The translations under genes were made by a program, and so were the position numbers. 64,000 nucleotides of DNA from JAIQFR01 sp041494445 (GTDB lineage Bacteria; Acidobacteriota; Polarisedimenticolia; Polarisedimenticolales; JAIQFR01). The DNA is taken from the NCBI GenBank assembly GCA_041494445.1, contig JBGQAU010000005.1, positions 1-64,000 on the forward strand, read 5' to 3'. Below are positions 33,043-40,479 of the stretch, piece by piece (within the stretch, counting starts at the first letter, position 1; every line of letters begins with the position of its first letter). Below the pieces are notes generated by a model. The model worked only from the letters and a program-made list of their open reading frames with translations. It ran no database searches and was not told where the DNA came from.

Positions 33043-34073
33043 GAGCGGGCGCCGATCGCCTCGTCGAGCGCCGCGATCACCCGCTCCGCGCCGATCTCCC
33101 GCATGCAGCGGAAGTGACCGAGCGGGCAGACCCGCGGCCCGTGCCGGTCGCACGGCCGGCACGCGAGGGCGGGGTGCTCGACGATCCGATGCGCCTCGCC
33201 GAACGGGGTGTAGCCGAACGAGGGGACCGTCGGTCCGAAGATCGCGACCACGGGAGTCCCGACGGCGCCGGCCAGGTGACCCGCACCGCTGTCGTTGGAC
33301 ACCAGGGCGCGCGCGCGGGCCAGCACGGCGGCTAGCTCCGGGATCCGGCACCTCCCCGCGAGGTTCGCCGCGCGCGCTCCGGCGGCCTCGGCAACTTCCT
33401 CGCAGAGCGCGCGCTCCGCCGCCGACCCCACCAGGACCGGCGCCAGGCCGCGTGAGGCGGCCGCGCGGACGACCGCGGCAAAGCCTTCGGGCAGCCAGCG
33501 CTTGGTCCCCCAGATCGACCCCGGCGCGACCGCGAGAACCGGCTCCCCCTCCCCGATGCCCGCCTCCGCGAGCAGCGCGCGTGCCCGCTCGCGGGCCTCG
33601 GGGACGACGCGGATCTCGGGGCGCGGGTCCGCCGCGCGAGGGTCGCCTCCCGCCGGAAGCGCCAGAGCGAGGTAGCGCCGGACGGCGTGGTCCGAGGGAG
33701 TCCACGGGACCCGCTCCGTGTAGGCGAAGCGCCCCGGCGCGCCGGCGAAACCGATCCTGAGGCCCGCCCCGCTCAGGAGCACGATGAGGCCGGTCCTCGC
33801 CGAGCGCTGAGCGGCGACGGCCACGTCCGGCCGGCCCGCGCGCACGCGCCGCACAACGCCCGCCAGGCCGAGCGGCCCGCGGTCCCCTCCCCTCTTGTCG
33901 AGGATCTCGATCGCGTCCACCGACGGATGGCCCGCGAGCGTTTCGGCACCGACCGGCGTCGTCACCACGGTGAGCGGCGCGGACGGCCTCGCGCGACGCA
34001 GCTCCCGGAGGAGCGGGGTCGTGAGGACCACGTCGCCGAGAAACGCGGTCTGGACGACGACCGTGCCGGCCAT
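33039..34073 (-). CDS. Lipopolysaccharide heptosyltransferase (GT9, WaaF-like)
   Basis: A 344-aa glycosyltransferase family 9 protein adding ADP-heptose to the LPS inner core in the cytoplasm. It starts MAGTVVVQTAFLGDVVLTTPLL and has VAPGSIWGTKRWLPEGFA and SNDSGAGHLAGAVGTPVVAIFGPT, the nucleotide-sugar site. A C-terminal Cys group (CRPCDRHGPRVCPLGHFRC) is typical of heptosyltransferase II. The ATG overlaps the preceding gene stop by one base (TGATG), and the long in-frame upstream part is shadow of that gene. It supports an LPS-bearing outer membrane. Confidence 0.88.
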   Translation of the reverse strand: MAGTVVVQTAFLGDVVLTTPLLRELRRARPSAPLTVVTTPVGAETLAGHPSVDAIEILDKRGGDRGPLGLAGVVRRVRAGRPDVAVAAQRSARTGLIVLLSGAGLRIGFAGAPGRFAYTERVPWTPSDHAVRRYLALALPAGGDPRAADPRPEIRVVPEARERARALLAEAGIGEGEPVLAVAPGSIWGTKRWLPEGFAAVVRAAASRGLAPVLVGSAAERALCEEVAEAAGARAANLAGRCRIPELAAVLARARALVSNDSGAGHLAGAVGTPVVAIFGPTVPSFGYTPFGEAHRIVEHPALACRPCDRHGPRVCPLGHFRCMREIGAERVIAALDEAIGARS

Positions 34074-35038
34074 CAGTCTTGGGCGGCGCGCCGCTGCCGC
34101 TCGAGAGCGATCGCCGCCGAGAGCAGCGGAACGTTGATCTCGTGATGGCCGACGAGCGCGAACGCCCGCCCCTTTCCCGCCGTCGGGCGCCGGAGCACGT
34201 TCTCCTCGGTGCGGTAGTGCCGGATCATGTCCAGGTTCGCGGTGGCGAGCCCGGAAACGTCGTGCCCGAGGTTCTCGGCGACCGAGAGCGCCTTGAGGAA
34301 CACCTCCGGAAGCTGGACCGCCGAGCCGCAGTTGATCCAGACCCCGCCCTGAAGCCGGCCGACGAGCGTGACCAGCCGCCTGAAATCGGTGTACGTTGCG
34401 GCCCCGATCGCGGCCCCGTCGGCGCTGGGATGCTGGTGCACGATGTCGCTTCCGATCGCGACGTGGACCGTCGCGGGCACCCCCATCTCCCAGGCGCGGC
34501 CGAGGAGGCTCCTGTCGCGGAACGGGCGGCCGGATTCCACGATCCTCCGTCCGAGGGTCTCGCCGAGACCGTCGCCCCGCGAGGCCGCCTCGGACGCGGC
34601 CTCGTTGAGCTCGCGCCCGGTCTCCTCGGCCATTCCGAACCGGCCGAGGTGGAGTCCCGCCGCGACGTCCTCGGAGGTGGCCCCGATGGCCGCCACCTCC
34701 CAGTCGTGGATCGCCCCGGCGCCGTTCAAGGCCAGCGACGTCAGCGCCCCGTCCTCCATCATCTGGATCATCACGGGGGAGAGGCCGACCTTCACCACGT
34801 GCGCCCCGACGGCCCACGCCACCGGGCGCTGGTGCGCGAGGGCGTCGGCGATCGCGGCGGCGAGGTCGCGCAGCGTCCGGACGGCCAGCACGTCACTCAA
34901 ACCGCCGAGGAACGCCTCGAGAGAGCCCGCCGGGTCCACGCGAGCCGCGAACTCCGAGACGGCCACCTTGTTCCGCCGCTCCGCGAGCGGGTACGTGTGC
35001 ACCTTCGACAGATCGGCCGGGGGAACGCGATCACGCAT
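34073..35038 (-). CDS. Conserved protein of uncertain function, possibly deoxyhypusine-synthase-like
   Basis: A 321-aa protein that I recognise as a conserved bacterial family without a secure function. Distinctive segments are VGAHVVKVGLSPVMIQMME, LALNGAGAIHDWEVAAIG, GSDIVHQHPSADGAAIGAA, INCGSAVQLPEVFLKAL and NLDMIRHYRTEENVLRRP. Some relatives are labelled deoxyhypusine synthase because of a similar NAD-binding fold, but the lysine of that active site is not identified here. GGGAGG lies before the ATG at 35038. Coupling to the heptosyltransferase (TGATG) hints at envelope-sugar metabolism, which is inference. Confidence 0.7.
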   Translation of the reverse strand: MRDRVPPADLSKVHTYPLAERRNKVAVSEFAARVDPAGSLEAFLGGLSDVLAVRTLRDLAAAIADALAHQRPVAWAVGAHVVKVGLSPVMIQMMEDGALTSLALNGAGAIHDWEVAAIGATSEDVAAGLHLGRFGMAEETGRELNEAASEAASRGDGLGETLGRRIVESGRPFRDRSLLGRAWEMGVPATVHVAIGSDIVHQHPSADGAAIGAATYTDFRRLVTLVGRLQGGVWINCGSAVQLPEVFLKALSVAENLGHDVSGLATANLDMIRHYRTEENVLRRPTAGKGRAFALVGHHEINVPLLSAAIALERQRRAAQD

Positions 35039-35111
35039 CGGAACCTCCCAGGCTGAAGAATAGCCCCGCTCCTGCGAAAACCCAAGGCGAGGTGCGCGGG
35101 TGGCCAGGGGC

Positions 35112-35140
35112 TTGCAGCGGCGACACGGAGCCTCTACGCT
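35112..35140 (+). promoter_or_regulatory. Promoter of hemH, possibly giving a leaderless mRNA
   Basis: TTGCAG (35112-35117), 17 bases, TACGCT (35135-35140). The -10 ends only 7 bases before the ATG at 35148, so the transcript would begin at or next to the start codon; no Shine-Dalgarno sequence is visible. Confidence 0.5.
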
Positions 35141-35147
35141 TCGCGTG

Positions 35148-36242
35148 ATGAGCGTCGCGGAGAACCCGATTGGGGTCCTGTTGCTGAACGTGGGCACGCC
35201 GGACGCGCCCGAGACGCGCGAGGTGCGTCGCTACATCGTGGAGTTCCTCTCCGACCCGCGCGTCCTGGACATGAACCCCGTCGCCCGGTTCCTGCTGCTC
35301 CGTCTGGTGATTCTTCCCTTCCGTCCCGCGCGCTCCGCCGAGGCGTATCGGAAGATCTGGACGGCGGGCGGCTTTCCCCTGCTCGTTCACGGCACCGCGC
35401 TTCGCGATGGGCTCGCCGCCAGGCTCGGCCTGAAGTATGTGGTAGCGCTGGCCATGCGATACGGCAAGCCTTCCCTCGCCGCAGCCATGGAGGATCTTCG
35501 CGCGCGCGGATGCGAGCGAATCGTGGTCTTCCCGCTTTTCCCGCACTACGCCTCCGCCACGACCGGATCCGCCCTCGAGGCGGTGGAGCGGTACACCTCA
35601 CGCACGCGGAACGCGCCGCCGCTGTCCGTGGTGCCTCCGTTCTACGCGGATCCGGGGTTCATCGAGGCGTTCGCGAGAAACACGCGCGCGGTCCTCGACG
35701 AGGCGCCTTCCGACCACGTGCTTTTCAGCTTCCACGGTCTCCCGGAGCGTCAGGTCCTGAAAGCCGATACGTCCGGTCGGCACTGCCTCAGGAGCGAGAG
35801 CTGCTGCGACGCGATCGGACCCGCGAACCGGGACTGCTACCGCGCCCAGTGCTTCGAGACCGCGCGGCTGCTGTCCCGCGCGCTCGGTCTCAAGAAAGAC
35901 GCCTGGTCCCTCGCCTTCCAGTCCCGCCTGGGCCGGGTTCCTTGGATCGAGCCCGCGACCGACCAGGTGGTCCCGGAGCTCGGCCGAAGTCGGGTCCAGA
36001 ACCTCCTGGTGGTCTGCCCGGCGTTCGTCGCGGACTGCCTGGAGACGCTGGAGGAGATCGGGCTCCGCGCGGCGGAGAGCTTTCGAGCAGCGGGAGGTGG
36101 GACCCTGCGCCTCGTCCCATCCCTCAATGCCACGGAGGCGTGGGTGGAGGCCGCCGAGCGGCTGGTGCGCCGCGCCGCCGGATGCGCCCTGTTTGCAGAC
36201 TCGGGACCGATGTGGAATACTGACCATAGAGGACTAAAGTAG
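35148..36242 (+). CDS. hemH: Ferrochelatase, with internal Cys cluster
   Basis: Ferrochelatase inserts Fe2+ into protoporphyrin IX or coproporphyrin III in haem synthesis. The 364-aa protein has LLLNVGTPDAPETREVRRYI at the N terminus, VFPLFPHYASATTGS, and FSFHGLPER with the metal-binding His196. An internal segment has cysteines at 213, 219, 220, 230 and 235, as in bacterial ferrochelatases that carry an internally bound [2Fe-2S] cluster. GTG codons at 35100 and 35145 are alternative starts. An IscR/Rrf2-like operator overlaps its stop codon. Confidence 0.9.
   Translation: MSVAENPIGVLLLNVGTPDAPETREVRRYIVEFLSDPRVLDMNPVARFLLLRLVILPFRPARSAEAYRKIWTAGGFPLLVHGTALRDGLAARLGLKYVVALAMRYGKPSLAAAMEDLRARGCERIVVFPLFPHYASATTGSALEAVERYTSRTRNAPPLSVVPPFYADPGFIEAFARNTRAVLDEAPSDHVLFSFHGLPERQVLKADTSGRHCLRSESCCDAIGPANRDCYRAQCFETARLLSRALGLKKDAWSLAFQSRLGRVPWIEPATDQVVPELGRSRVQNLLVVCPAFVADCLETLEEIGLRAAESFRAAGGGTLRLVPSLNATEAWVEAAERLVRRAAGCALFADSGPMWNTDHRGLK
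36193..36221 (+). promoter_or_regulatory. Promoter of yceI
   Basis: TTGCAG (36193-36198), 17 bases, AATACT (36216-36221), inside the 3' end of hemH. The operator at 36226-36250 begins just after the -10. Confidence 0.5.
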
Positions 36243-36250
36243 TCCCCTAT
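36226..36250 (+). promoter_or_regulatory. IscR/Rrf2-type palindromic operator upstream of yceI
   Basis: A 25-bp near-perfect palindrome with half-sites ATAGaGGACTA and TAGTCCcCTAT around AAG. The spacing and core (ATAS..GACT...AGTC..STAT) agree with type 1 sites of the Fe-S regulator IscR and related Rrf2 proteins. It covers the predicted transcription start of yceI and the hemH stop codon, so a bound repressor would block yceI. Confidence 0.6.
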
Positions 36251-36300
36251 CACGACCCGTCGAAGCGCCCATCGGCGCTTACGACGGTCAGGAGGTCCGA

Positions 36301-36921
36301 ATGCGAGTCCGACCCATCCTGCTAGTGCTCCTCGTCGCGGCGCTCGCCTTCGCGACCCCCGCAGTCCGCGCGGCGGATACCTTCAACGTGGATTCCGCCC
36401 ACAGCAACATCGGCTTCTCGATCCGCCACCTGATCTCCCGCGTGACCGGCCGCTTCACAGACTTCGGCGGAACTGTCGATCTCGATACCGCCGACCCGAC
36501 CCGGTCCAGCGTCCGGTTCACGATCAAGACGACCAGCATCGACACCGCTGAGCCGAAGCGCGACACCCACCTGAAATCTCCCGACTTCTTCGACGCGGCC
36601 AGGTACCCCGAGATGACCTTCATGAGCACGAAGATCGCGAAGGCCGGCGGGAGCACTTACCAGGTCACCGGCAGGTTCAGTCTCCACGGCGTCACGAAGG
36701 AGATCACCATCCCCGTCGAGGTCCTCGGGACGGCGAAGGACCCCTGGGGGAACGAGCGAGCCGGGTTCTCGACGTCGTTCACTCTCGACCGGAAGGACTA
36801 CGGGATCGTCTGGAACAAGGTGCTCGACGCGGGCGGGACTTTCGTCGGCGACGAGGTCTCCGCCACGATCAATATCGAGGCGATCAAGGCGAAGCCCGCG
36901 GCGCCTCCCGCCGCCAAGTGA
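36301..36921 (+). CDS. Periplasmic YceI-family lipocalin-like protein
   Basis: A 206-aa secreted protein with signal peptide MRVRPILLVLLVAALAFATPAVRA-AD. The mature part is the YceI beta-barrel that binds isoprenoid chains: FNVDSAHSNIGFSIRHLISRVTGRFTDFGGTVDLD, and the end GIVWNKVLDAGGTFVGDEV is diagnostic. GGAGG precedes the ATG. It is probably a single-gene unit controlled by the palindrome at 36226-36250. The link to redox or Fe-S stress is inference. Confidence 0.93.
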   Translation: MRVRPILLVLLVAALAFATPAVRAADTFNVDSAHSNIGFSIRHLISRVTGRFTDFGGTVDLDTADPTRSSVRFTIKTTSIDTAEPKRDTHLKSPDFFDAARYPEMTFMSTKIAKAGGSTYQVTGRFSLHGVTKEITIPVEVLGTAKDPWGNERAGFSTSFTLDRKDYGIVWNKVLDAGGTFVGDEVSATINIEAIKAKPAAPPAAK

Positions 36922-36938
36922 TCCCGGCCCCCCGAGCC

Positions 36939-37121
36939 TCAGGGCGCTCGTAGCGGGAACGGGAACATCAGGTAGGAGAAGGCCAGCGCGCCGAGAACCA
37001 TCGCGGCCCAGATCACGGCCGCGAGGCGCGCGCGAGCGGCCGGGCTCCGGCGGGACAGCACGGTAAAGAACAGGGACACCAGGGTCGAGTACAGCAGCAA
37101 GTGCAGGAAGTGGCTCCGCAT
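36939..37121 (-). CDS. Small two-helix membrane protein, 60 aa
   Basis: MRSHFLHLLLYSTLVSLFFTVL is the first membrane segment and LAAVIWAAMVLGALAFSYLMF the second. The ATG overlaps the stop of the preceding membrane-protein gene (TGATG). No family is recognised. It ends the rplI-side operon and converges on yceI. Confidence 0.68.
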   Translation of the reverse strand: MRSHFLHLLLYSTLVSLFFTVLSRRSPAARARLAAVIWAAMVLGALAFSYLMFPFPLRAP

Positions 37122-37615
37122 CAGCTCTTCCTCCCCCGCGCGATGTCCCAGACGTCGAACAGAAGAAGGAGATTCATGAGTCCGGCCGTCCAGAGGTACG
37201 CGGTGCCGTACGCCGAGACCCCTGAGCGCGAGCGCTCCCGGAAGATCCGGACGGCTCTCGACTCGAAGGAAGCCGCCACCGCGTCGTCCGGGACGGCGTA
37301 CGCAGCGTCGCCGTACACCGCGAGGCGCGCCAGGAGGTCCGCGGGACCCGCTCCCGCGTTTGCCACGACCTGAAGCGTGGTCAGGAACGCCTGGCGGCCG
37401 TCCCGGAGGGCGAGCCGGCCGTCGTGAGCCATCCCCAGCGCAAAGCAACCCATCACGATCGCGGTGAACAACAGGCCGCGCCGCACGTGGCCGAGCACCG
37501 CGTGTCCGAGGCCGGGGAGCACCCAGCCGGCCAGGAGCGCGGATGCGGTCCGCGCCACGCTCGCGGTGCTCCGACCCGGTTCGGGAGCCGGCTCCGGTCC
37601 GCCGTCCTTCGCCAT
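37121..37615 (-). CDS. Membrane protein of unknown function, 164 aa
   Basis: Three or four hydrophobic segments: ASALLAGWVLPGLGHAVLGHV (re-entrant, with the WxxPGxGH pattern of DUF6677-like proteins), LLFTAIVMGCFALGM and YLWTAGLMNLLLLFDVW near the end. It follows rplI by 7 bases and overlaps the small membrane protein. Function unknown; WVLPGLGHxxLG is often found in small inner-membrane proteins. Confidence 0.72.
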   Translation of the reverse strand: MAKDGGPEPAPEPGRSTASVARTASALLAGWVLPGLGHAVLGHVRRGLLFTAIVMGCFALGMAHDGRLALRDGRQAFLTTLQVVANAGAGPADLLARLAVYGDAAYAVPDDAVAASFESRAVRIFRERSRSGVSAYGTAYLWTAGLMNLLLLFDVWDIARGRKS

Positions 37616-37622
37616 CGCGCTT

Positions 37623-38072
37623 CTACTCGGCCTCCGCGACGACCTGCACGCTGACCTTCGCCGTGACCTGCCGGTGGATCTTCACGGGGACCTCGAACGC
37701 ACCGAGAGACTTGATGGGCTCGTCGAGCTGGATCTTCCGGCGATCCACTTCGATCCCTTTGGCGGCGAGGAGGTCGGCGATCTCGGAACTCGTCACCGAT
37801 CCGTACAGCGCGTCGTTCTCCCCCGCCTTTTTCGTGACGACGATCCGCACGCTCTCGAGCCGCCTGGCGAACGACCGGGCGTCCTCGACCTCCTGCGCTT
37901 CCCGCGCGATCCACACTCGCTTCTGCAGCTCGAAGCTGCGGAGGTTTCCCGGCGTCGCCTCCATCGCGAGCTTCTTCGGCAACAGGTAGTTCCTCGCGAA
38001 GCCGAGAGACACGCTCACGATCTGTCCCCGCTCCCCGAGGTGCTCGACGTCCTGGCACAGCACGACCTTCAC
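37623..38072 (-). CDS. rplI: 50S ribosomal protein L9
   Basis: Ribosomal protein L9, 149 aa. It starts MKVVLCQDVEHLGERGQIVSV and has LGFARNYLLPKKLA, the N-terminal rRNA-binding domain, then the long connecting helix and C-terminal domain (GSVTSSEIADLL). It follows rpsF and rpsR as in most bacteria. dnaB, often next after rplI, lies instead at 50.3 kb. Confidence 0.97.
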   Translation of the reverse strand: MKVVLCQDVEHLGERGQIVSVSLGFARNYLLPKKLAMEATPGNLRSFELQKRVWIAREAQEVEDARSFARRLESVRIVVTKKAGENDALYGSVTSSEIADLLAAKGIEVDRRKIQLDEPIKSLGAFEVPVKIHRQVTAKVSVQVVAEAE

Positions 38073-38091
38073 GGGGTCCTCCTCCTTGATC

Positions 38092-38391
38092 CTAGTCGCT
38101 CGTGAAGGGCAGAAGCGCGATGTTGCGCGCGCGCTTGATCGCCCGCATCAGCTGGCGCTGGTGCTTGGAGCACGTTCCGGAGATCCTGCGAGGAAGAATC
38201 TTCGCGCGCTCCGGGACGTAGTTCTGAAGGGTTCGGAGGTCCTTGTGGTCGATCCACGCGGCCTTCTCCTCGCAGAACTTGCAGTACTTCCGGCGGCGGA
38301 ACAGGAACCGGCGCCGACCGCCGCTTCGCGGCTGGCGCCCTCGGCCCCCGCCCTCGCCTCCCATCCGGGATCCATCCCTCATCTCGCCCAT
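38092..38391 (-). CDS. rpsR: 30S ribosomal protein S18
   Basis: Ribosomal protein S18, 99 aa, slightly long because of a Gly/Arg-rich N terminus of about 25 residues. The core reads RKYCKFCEEKAAWIDHKDLRTLQNYV...RRISGTCSKHQRQLMRAIKRARNIALLPF. C36 and C39 form CxxC, suggesting the zinc-binding version. It sits between rpsF and rplI with short gaps. Confidence 0.96.
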   Translation of the reverse strand: MGEMRDGSRMGGEGGGRGRQPRSGGRRRFLFRRRKYCKFCEEKAAWIDHKDLRTLQNYVPERAKILPRRISGTCSKHQRQLMRAIKRARNIALLPFTSD

Positions 38392-38426
38392 GTCATCGCT
38401 CTCCCGCGTTCACCCTGAGTTCCCGA

Positions 38427-38906
38427 TCAGCCTCGGTCGTCGCCCTGCTCGTCGGGCTCGACCGACGGGTCCGTCTTCTCTTCGTCGCCGCCGGCGTCCG
38501 CCTCGAGGACGGGCGCCCCCGCGATGACCTCGCCCGCGGCCTCGGCCGCCACCCGGGCGGCTTCCGCCTCGACGCGGGCCGCCGCGTCCCGAACCGCTTG
38601 TTCCTTCGCCGCGACCGCCCAATCCTCCTCGAGCCGGACCGTCAGGTGCCGGAGCACCTTGTCCGAGATCCGGAGGCGGCGCTCCAGCTCCCTGGGGAGC
38701 GTCTCGTCGGCGTCGTACAGGAAACGGGTGTACACCCCGTCCTCGAACTTCTTGATCGGATACGCCAGCCGGCGTCGCCCGAGCCGCTCGTTGGCCACCA
38801 TGACGCCGCGATCGGCCACGATCTGCGCCAGGGGCGCGACCGACGCTCGCTCCTCGTCCTCGCTCAGGGTGGGAAGGGTGATGAAGAGAGTCTCGTACGT
38901 GGGCAC
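38427..38906 (-). CDS. rpsF: 30S ribosomal protein S6
   Basis: Ribosomal protein S6, 159 aa. The core is MPTYETLFITLPTLSEDE and GRRRLAYPIKKFEDGVYTRFLYDA, with an acidic/Ala-rich C-terminal extension from about residue 105. GTG 38906 is preferred because AGGAGG lies 8 bases upstream; the GTG three codons earlier overlaps that same AGGAGG. It forms a heterodimer with S18 on the 30S platform and heads rpsF-rpsR-rplI. Confidence 0.94.
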   Translation of the reverse strand: MPTYETLFITLPTLSEDEERASVAPLAQIVADRGVMVANERLGRRRLAYPIKKFEDGVYTRFLYDADETLPRELERRLRISDKVLRHLTVRLEEDWAVAAKEQAVRDAAARVEAEAARVAAEAAGEVIAGAPVLEADAGGDEEKTDPSVEPDEQGDDRG

Positions 38907-38971
38907 GAATCGCACCTCCTCACGGCGTTCCGCCCCCGGTCGCTCGCCGGGAGCAAGGGGTGCCGGACTTC

Positions 38972-38995
38972 CGGGCTCGCACGTTCGCGAACCCG
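38972..38995 (-). promoter_or_regulatory. Hairpin in the rpsF leader
   Basis: Minus strand CGGGTTCGC and GCGAGCCCG pair (one G-T) around a 6-base loop, 66 bases before the rpsF start. A T7 run precedes it. The position suits S6:S18 autoregulation of the operon, but I cannot confirm the known leader motif. Confidence 0.35.
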
Positions 38996-39008
38996 CAAAA
39001 AAAGGAGT

Positions 39009-39614
39009 CTAACACGGGTCCGGGGTTTCGGCCACCGTCGGACGTCCGTTGAAGCGGTTCATCGCCGCCGCGAGCCCGTCCTCCAGAACCGCCATCACCG
39101 CGTCCGCCCCGAGGCTCACGAGAACGTCCGCGGCCTCCAGCTCCTCGTCGTCGAAGGCCTCGAGCACGTACTCCATGAGCTCCGCCTCCGCGCGTCCCGC
39201 GCCACGCACGCCGAGCTTGACACGAGGGAACTCGGACGTCTTGAAGGTCGCGATCAGCGAGCGCAGCCCGTTGTGGCCCCCGGCGCTCCCCGCGGCTCGG
39301 ACCCGGACCCGCCCGAGGGCAAGGTCCGCGTCGTCGTGGACGACCAGAAGGTCGCCCGGCGAGGCGGCGTACCTCTCGAGCAGGGCGGCGCCCGCCCTGC
39401 CCGAGAGGTTCATGTAAGTCCGCGGCTTCGCGAGGAGCACCCCCGCTCCCGCGACCACCGCCTCGGCGCTGAGGCAGACCGCTCCGAGATCCCCCGAACG
39501 CGCGAACGAGGCGTTCGAGCGCTCGGCCAGGAGGTCGAGCACGCGGAAGCCCACATTGTGTCGCGTCCGTCGATAGCGGGCGCCCGGATTGCCGAGACCC
39601 AGAACGATCTTCAA
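39009..39614 (-). CDS. pth: Peptidyl-tRNA hydrolase
   Basis: Pth releases tRNA from peptidyl-tRNAs that fall off ribosomes. The 201-aa protein shows LGLGNPGARYRRTRHNVGFRVLD (catalytic His at RHNVGF), TYMNLSGRA and VVHDDADLALGRVRVRAAGSAGGHNGLRSL. The start is TTG at 39614, in the exact family position (MKIVLGLGNPG), with only a weak GGA upstream. It lies 16 bases after rplY, the usual neighbour. Confidence 0.95.
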   Translation of the reverse strand: MKIVLGLGNPGARYRRTRHNVGFRVLDLLAERSNASFARSGDLGAVCLSAEAVVAGAGVLLAKPRTYMNLSGRAGAALLERYAASPGDLLVVHDDADLALGRVRVRAAGSAGGHNGLRSLIATFKTSEFPRVKLGVRGAGRAEAELMEYVLEAFDDEELEAADVLVSLGADAVMAVLEDGLAAAMNRFNGRPTVAETPDPC

Positions 39615-39630
39615 GGCGCTGTCCGGAGGG

Positions 39631-40326
39631 CTACTTTTCCTTCGCCCCCTTCTCCCTCGAGGCCGGCTCCTCCGCGGCGCCCGCCTCCTTCCCCTTCTTG
39701 ATGACCTCGGGCTCCGCGGCGGCCTCCGGCACCGCCTCGGCGGGAGCCGGTGTCTCCTCCGCGCGCGGCGGCACGACGATCGCGACGATCCCCTCCGGAT
39801 CGTCGAGGATCTTCACCTTGTCGCTTACGGGGAGCACCGCCACGGAGACGTGCTGGTTGACCTGAAGCGCGCTGACGTCCACGTCGAAGTGCTCCGGGAT
39901 GTCCCCCGGCAGGCACTCGACCTCGACCTCGCGGAGGACGAACTCGATCACCCCCCCCTCGGCCTTGACCCCCTCCGGCACTCCGAGGAGACGGATCGGC
40001 ACGCGGACCGTGACGCTCTTGTCCAGCTGCACGCGTATGAGGTCCACGTGGAGCAGGGCGTCGCTCACGGGATCGCGCTGCAGCTCCTTGATCATCACGG
40101 CGCCCTTCTGGTCCTGACCGGCCAGCGCGACGGTGAAGATCGTGTTCCGGCCCGTCTCGAGGTGGAGCACCTCCTCGAGGCGGCGCGGGCTCAACCCCAC
40201 GGTGAGGGGCGACTCGTTCGCTCCGTAGATCACCGCGGGCAGCATCCCCGCACGGCGACAACGCCGGTTGGCGTTCTTCCCCCGATCGGGCCGGGGCTGG
40301 ACTTCGACGACGATGTTCTTGATCAT
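39631..40326 (-). CDS. rplY: 50S ribosomal protein L25, CTC-type
   Basis: L25/TL5/CTC protein, 231 aa, binding 5S rRNA. N-terminal L25 domain (VEVQPRPDRGKNANRRCRRAGMLPAVIYG), then the TL5 beta domain (LLGVPEGVKAEGGVIEFVLREVEVECLPGDIPE) and an Ala/Glu/Lys-rich tail from about 190. Position between prs and pth is conserved widely. Confidence 0.96.
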   Translation of the reverse strand: MIKNIVVEVQPRPDRGKNANRRCRRAGMLPAVIYGANESPLTVGLSPRRLEEVLHLETGRNTIFTVALAGQDQKGAVMIKELQRDPVSDALLHVDLIRVQLDKSVTVRVPIRLLGVPEGVKAEGGVIEFVLREVEVECLPGDIPEHFDVDVSALQVNQHVSVAVLPVSDKVKILDDPEGIVAIVVPPRAEETPAPAEAVPEAAAEPEVIKKGKEAGAAEEPASREKGAKEK

Positions 40327-40390
40327 GGCTGGCTCTCATCCGCCCCGCACCGTCCGCGCCCTGCGGGGACGGACGGGGCCGTTCCGATCG

Positions 40391-40449
40391 GGGACCCGTG
40401 TGGATGACGCCGCCGCGAGGGGCGGCCACGGCCTCGCCGGACGGGTCCC
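40391..40449 (-). other. Inverted repeat in the prs-rplY gap
   Basis: GGGACCCGT (40391-40399) is complementary to ACGGGTCCC (40441-40449). The 153-base gap has no gene; the stem lies 65 bases before rplY and could be a leader structure or processing site. There is no T tract to make it a terminator. Confidence 0.35.
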
Positions 40450-40479
40450 TTTGTCCGGCACGACCGCGATGACGATACG

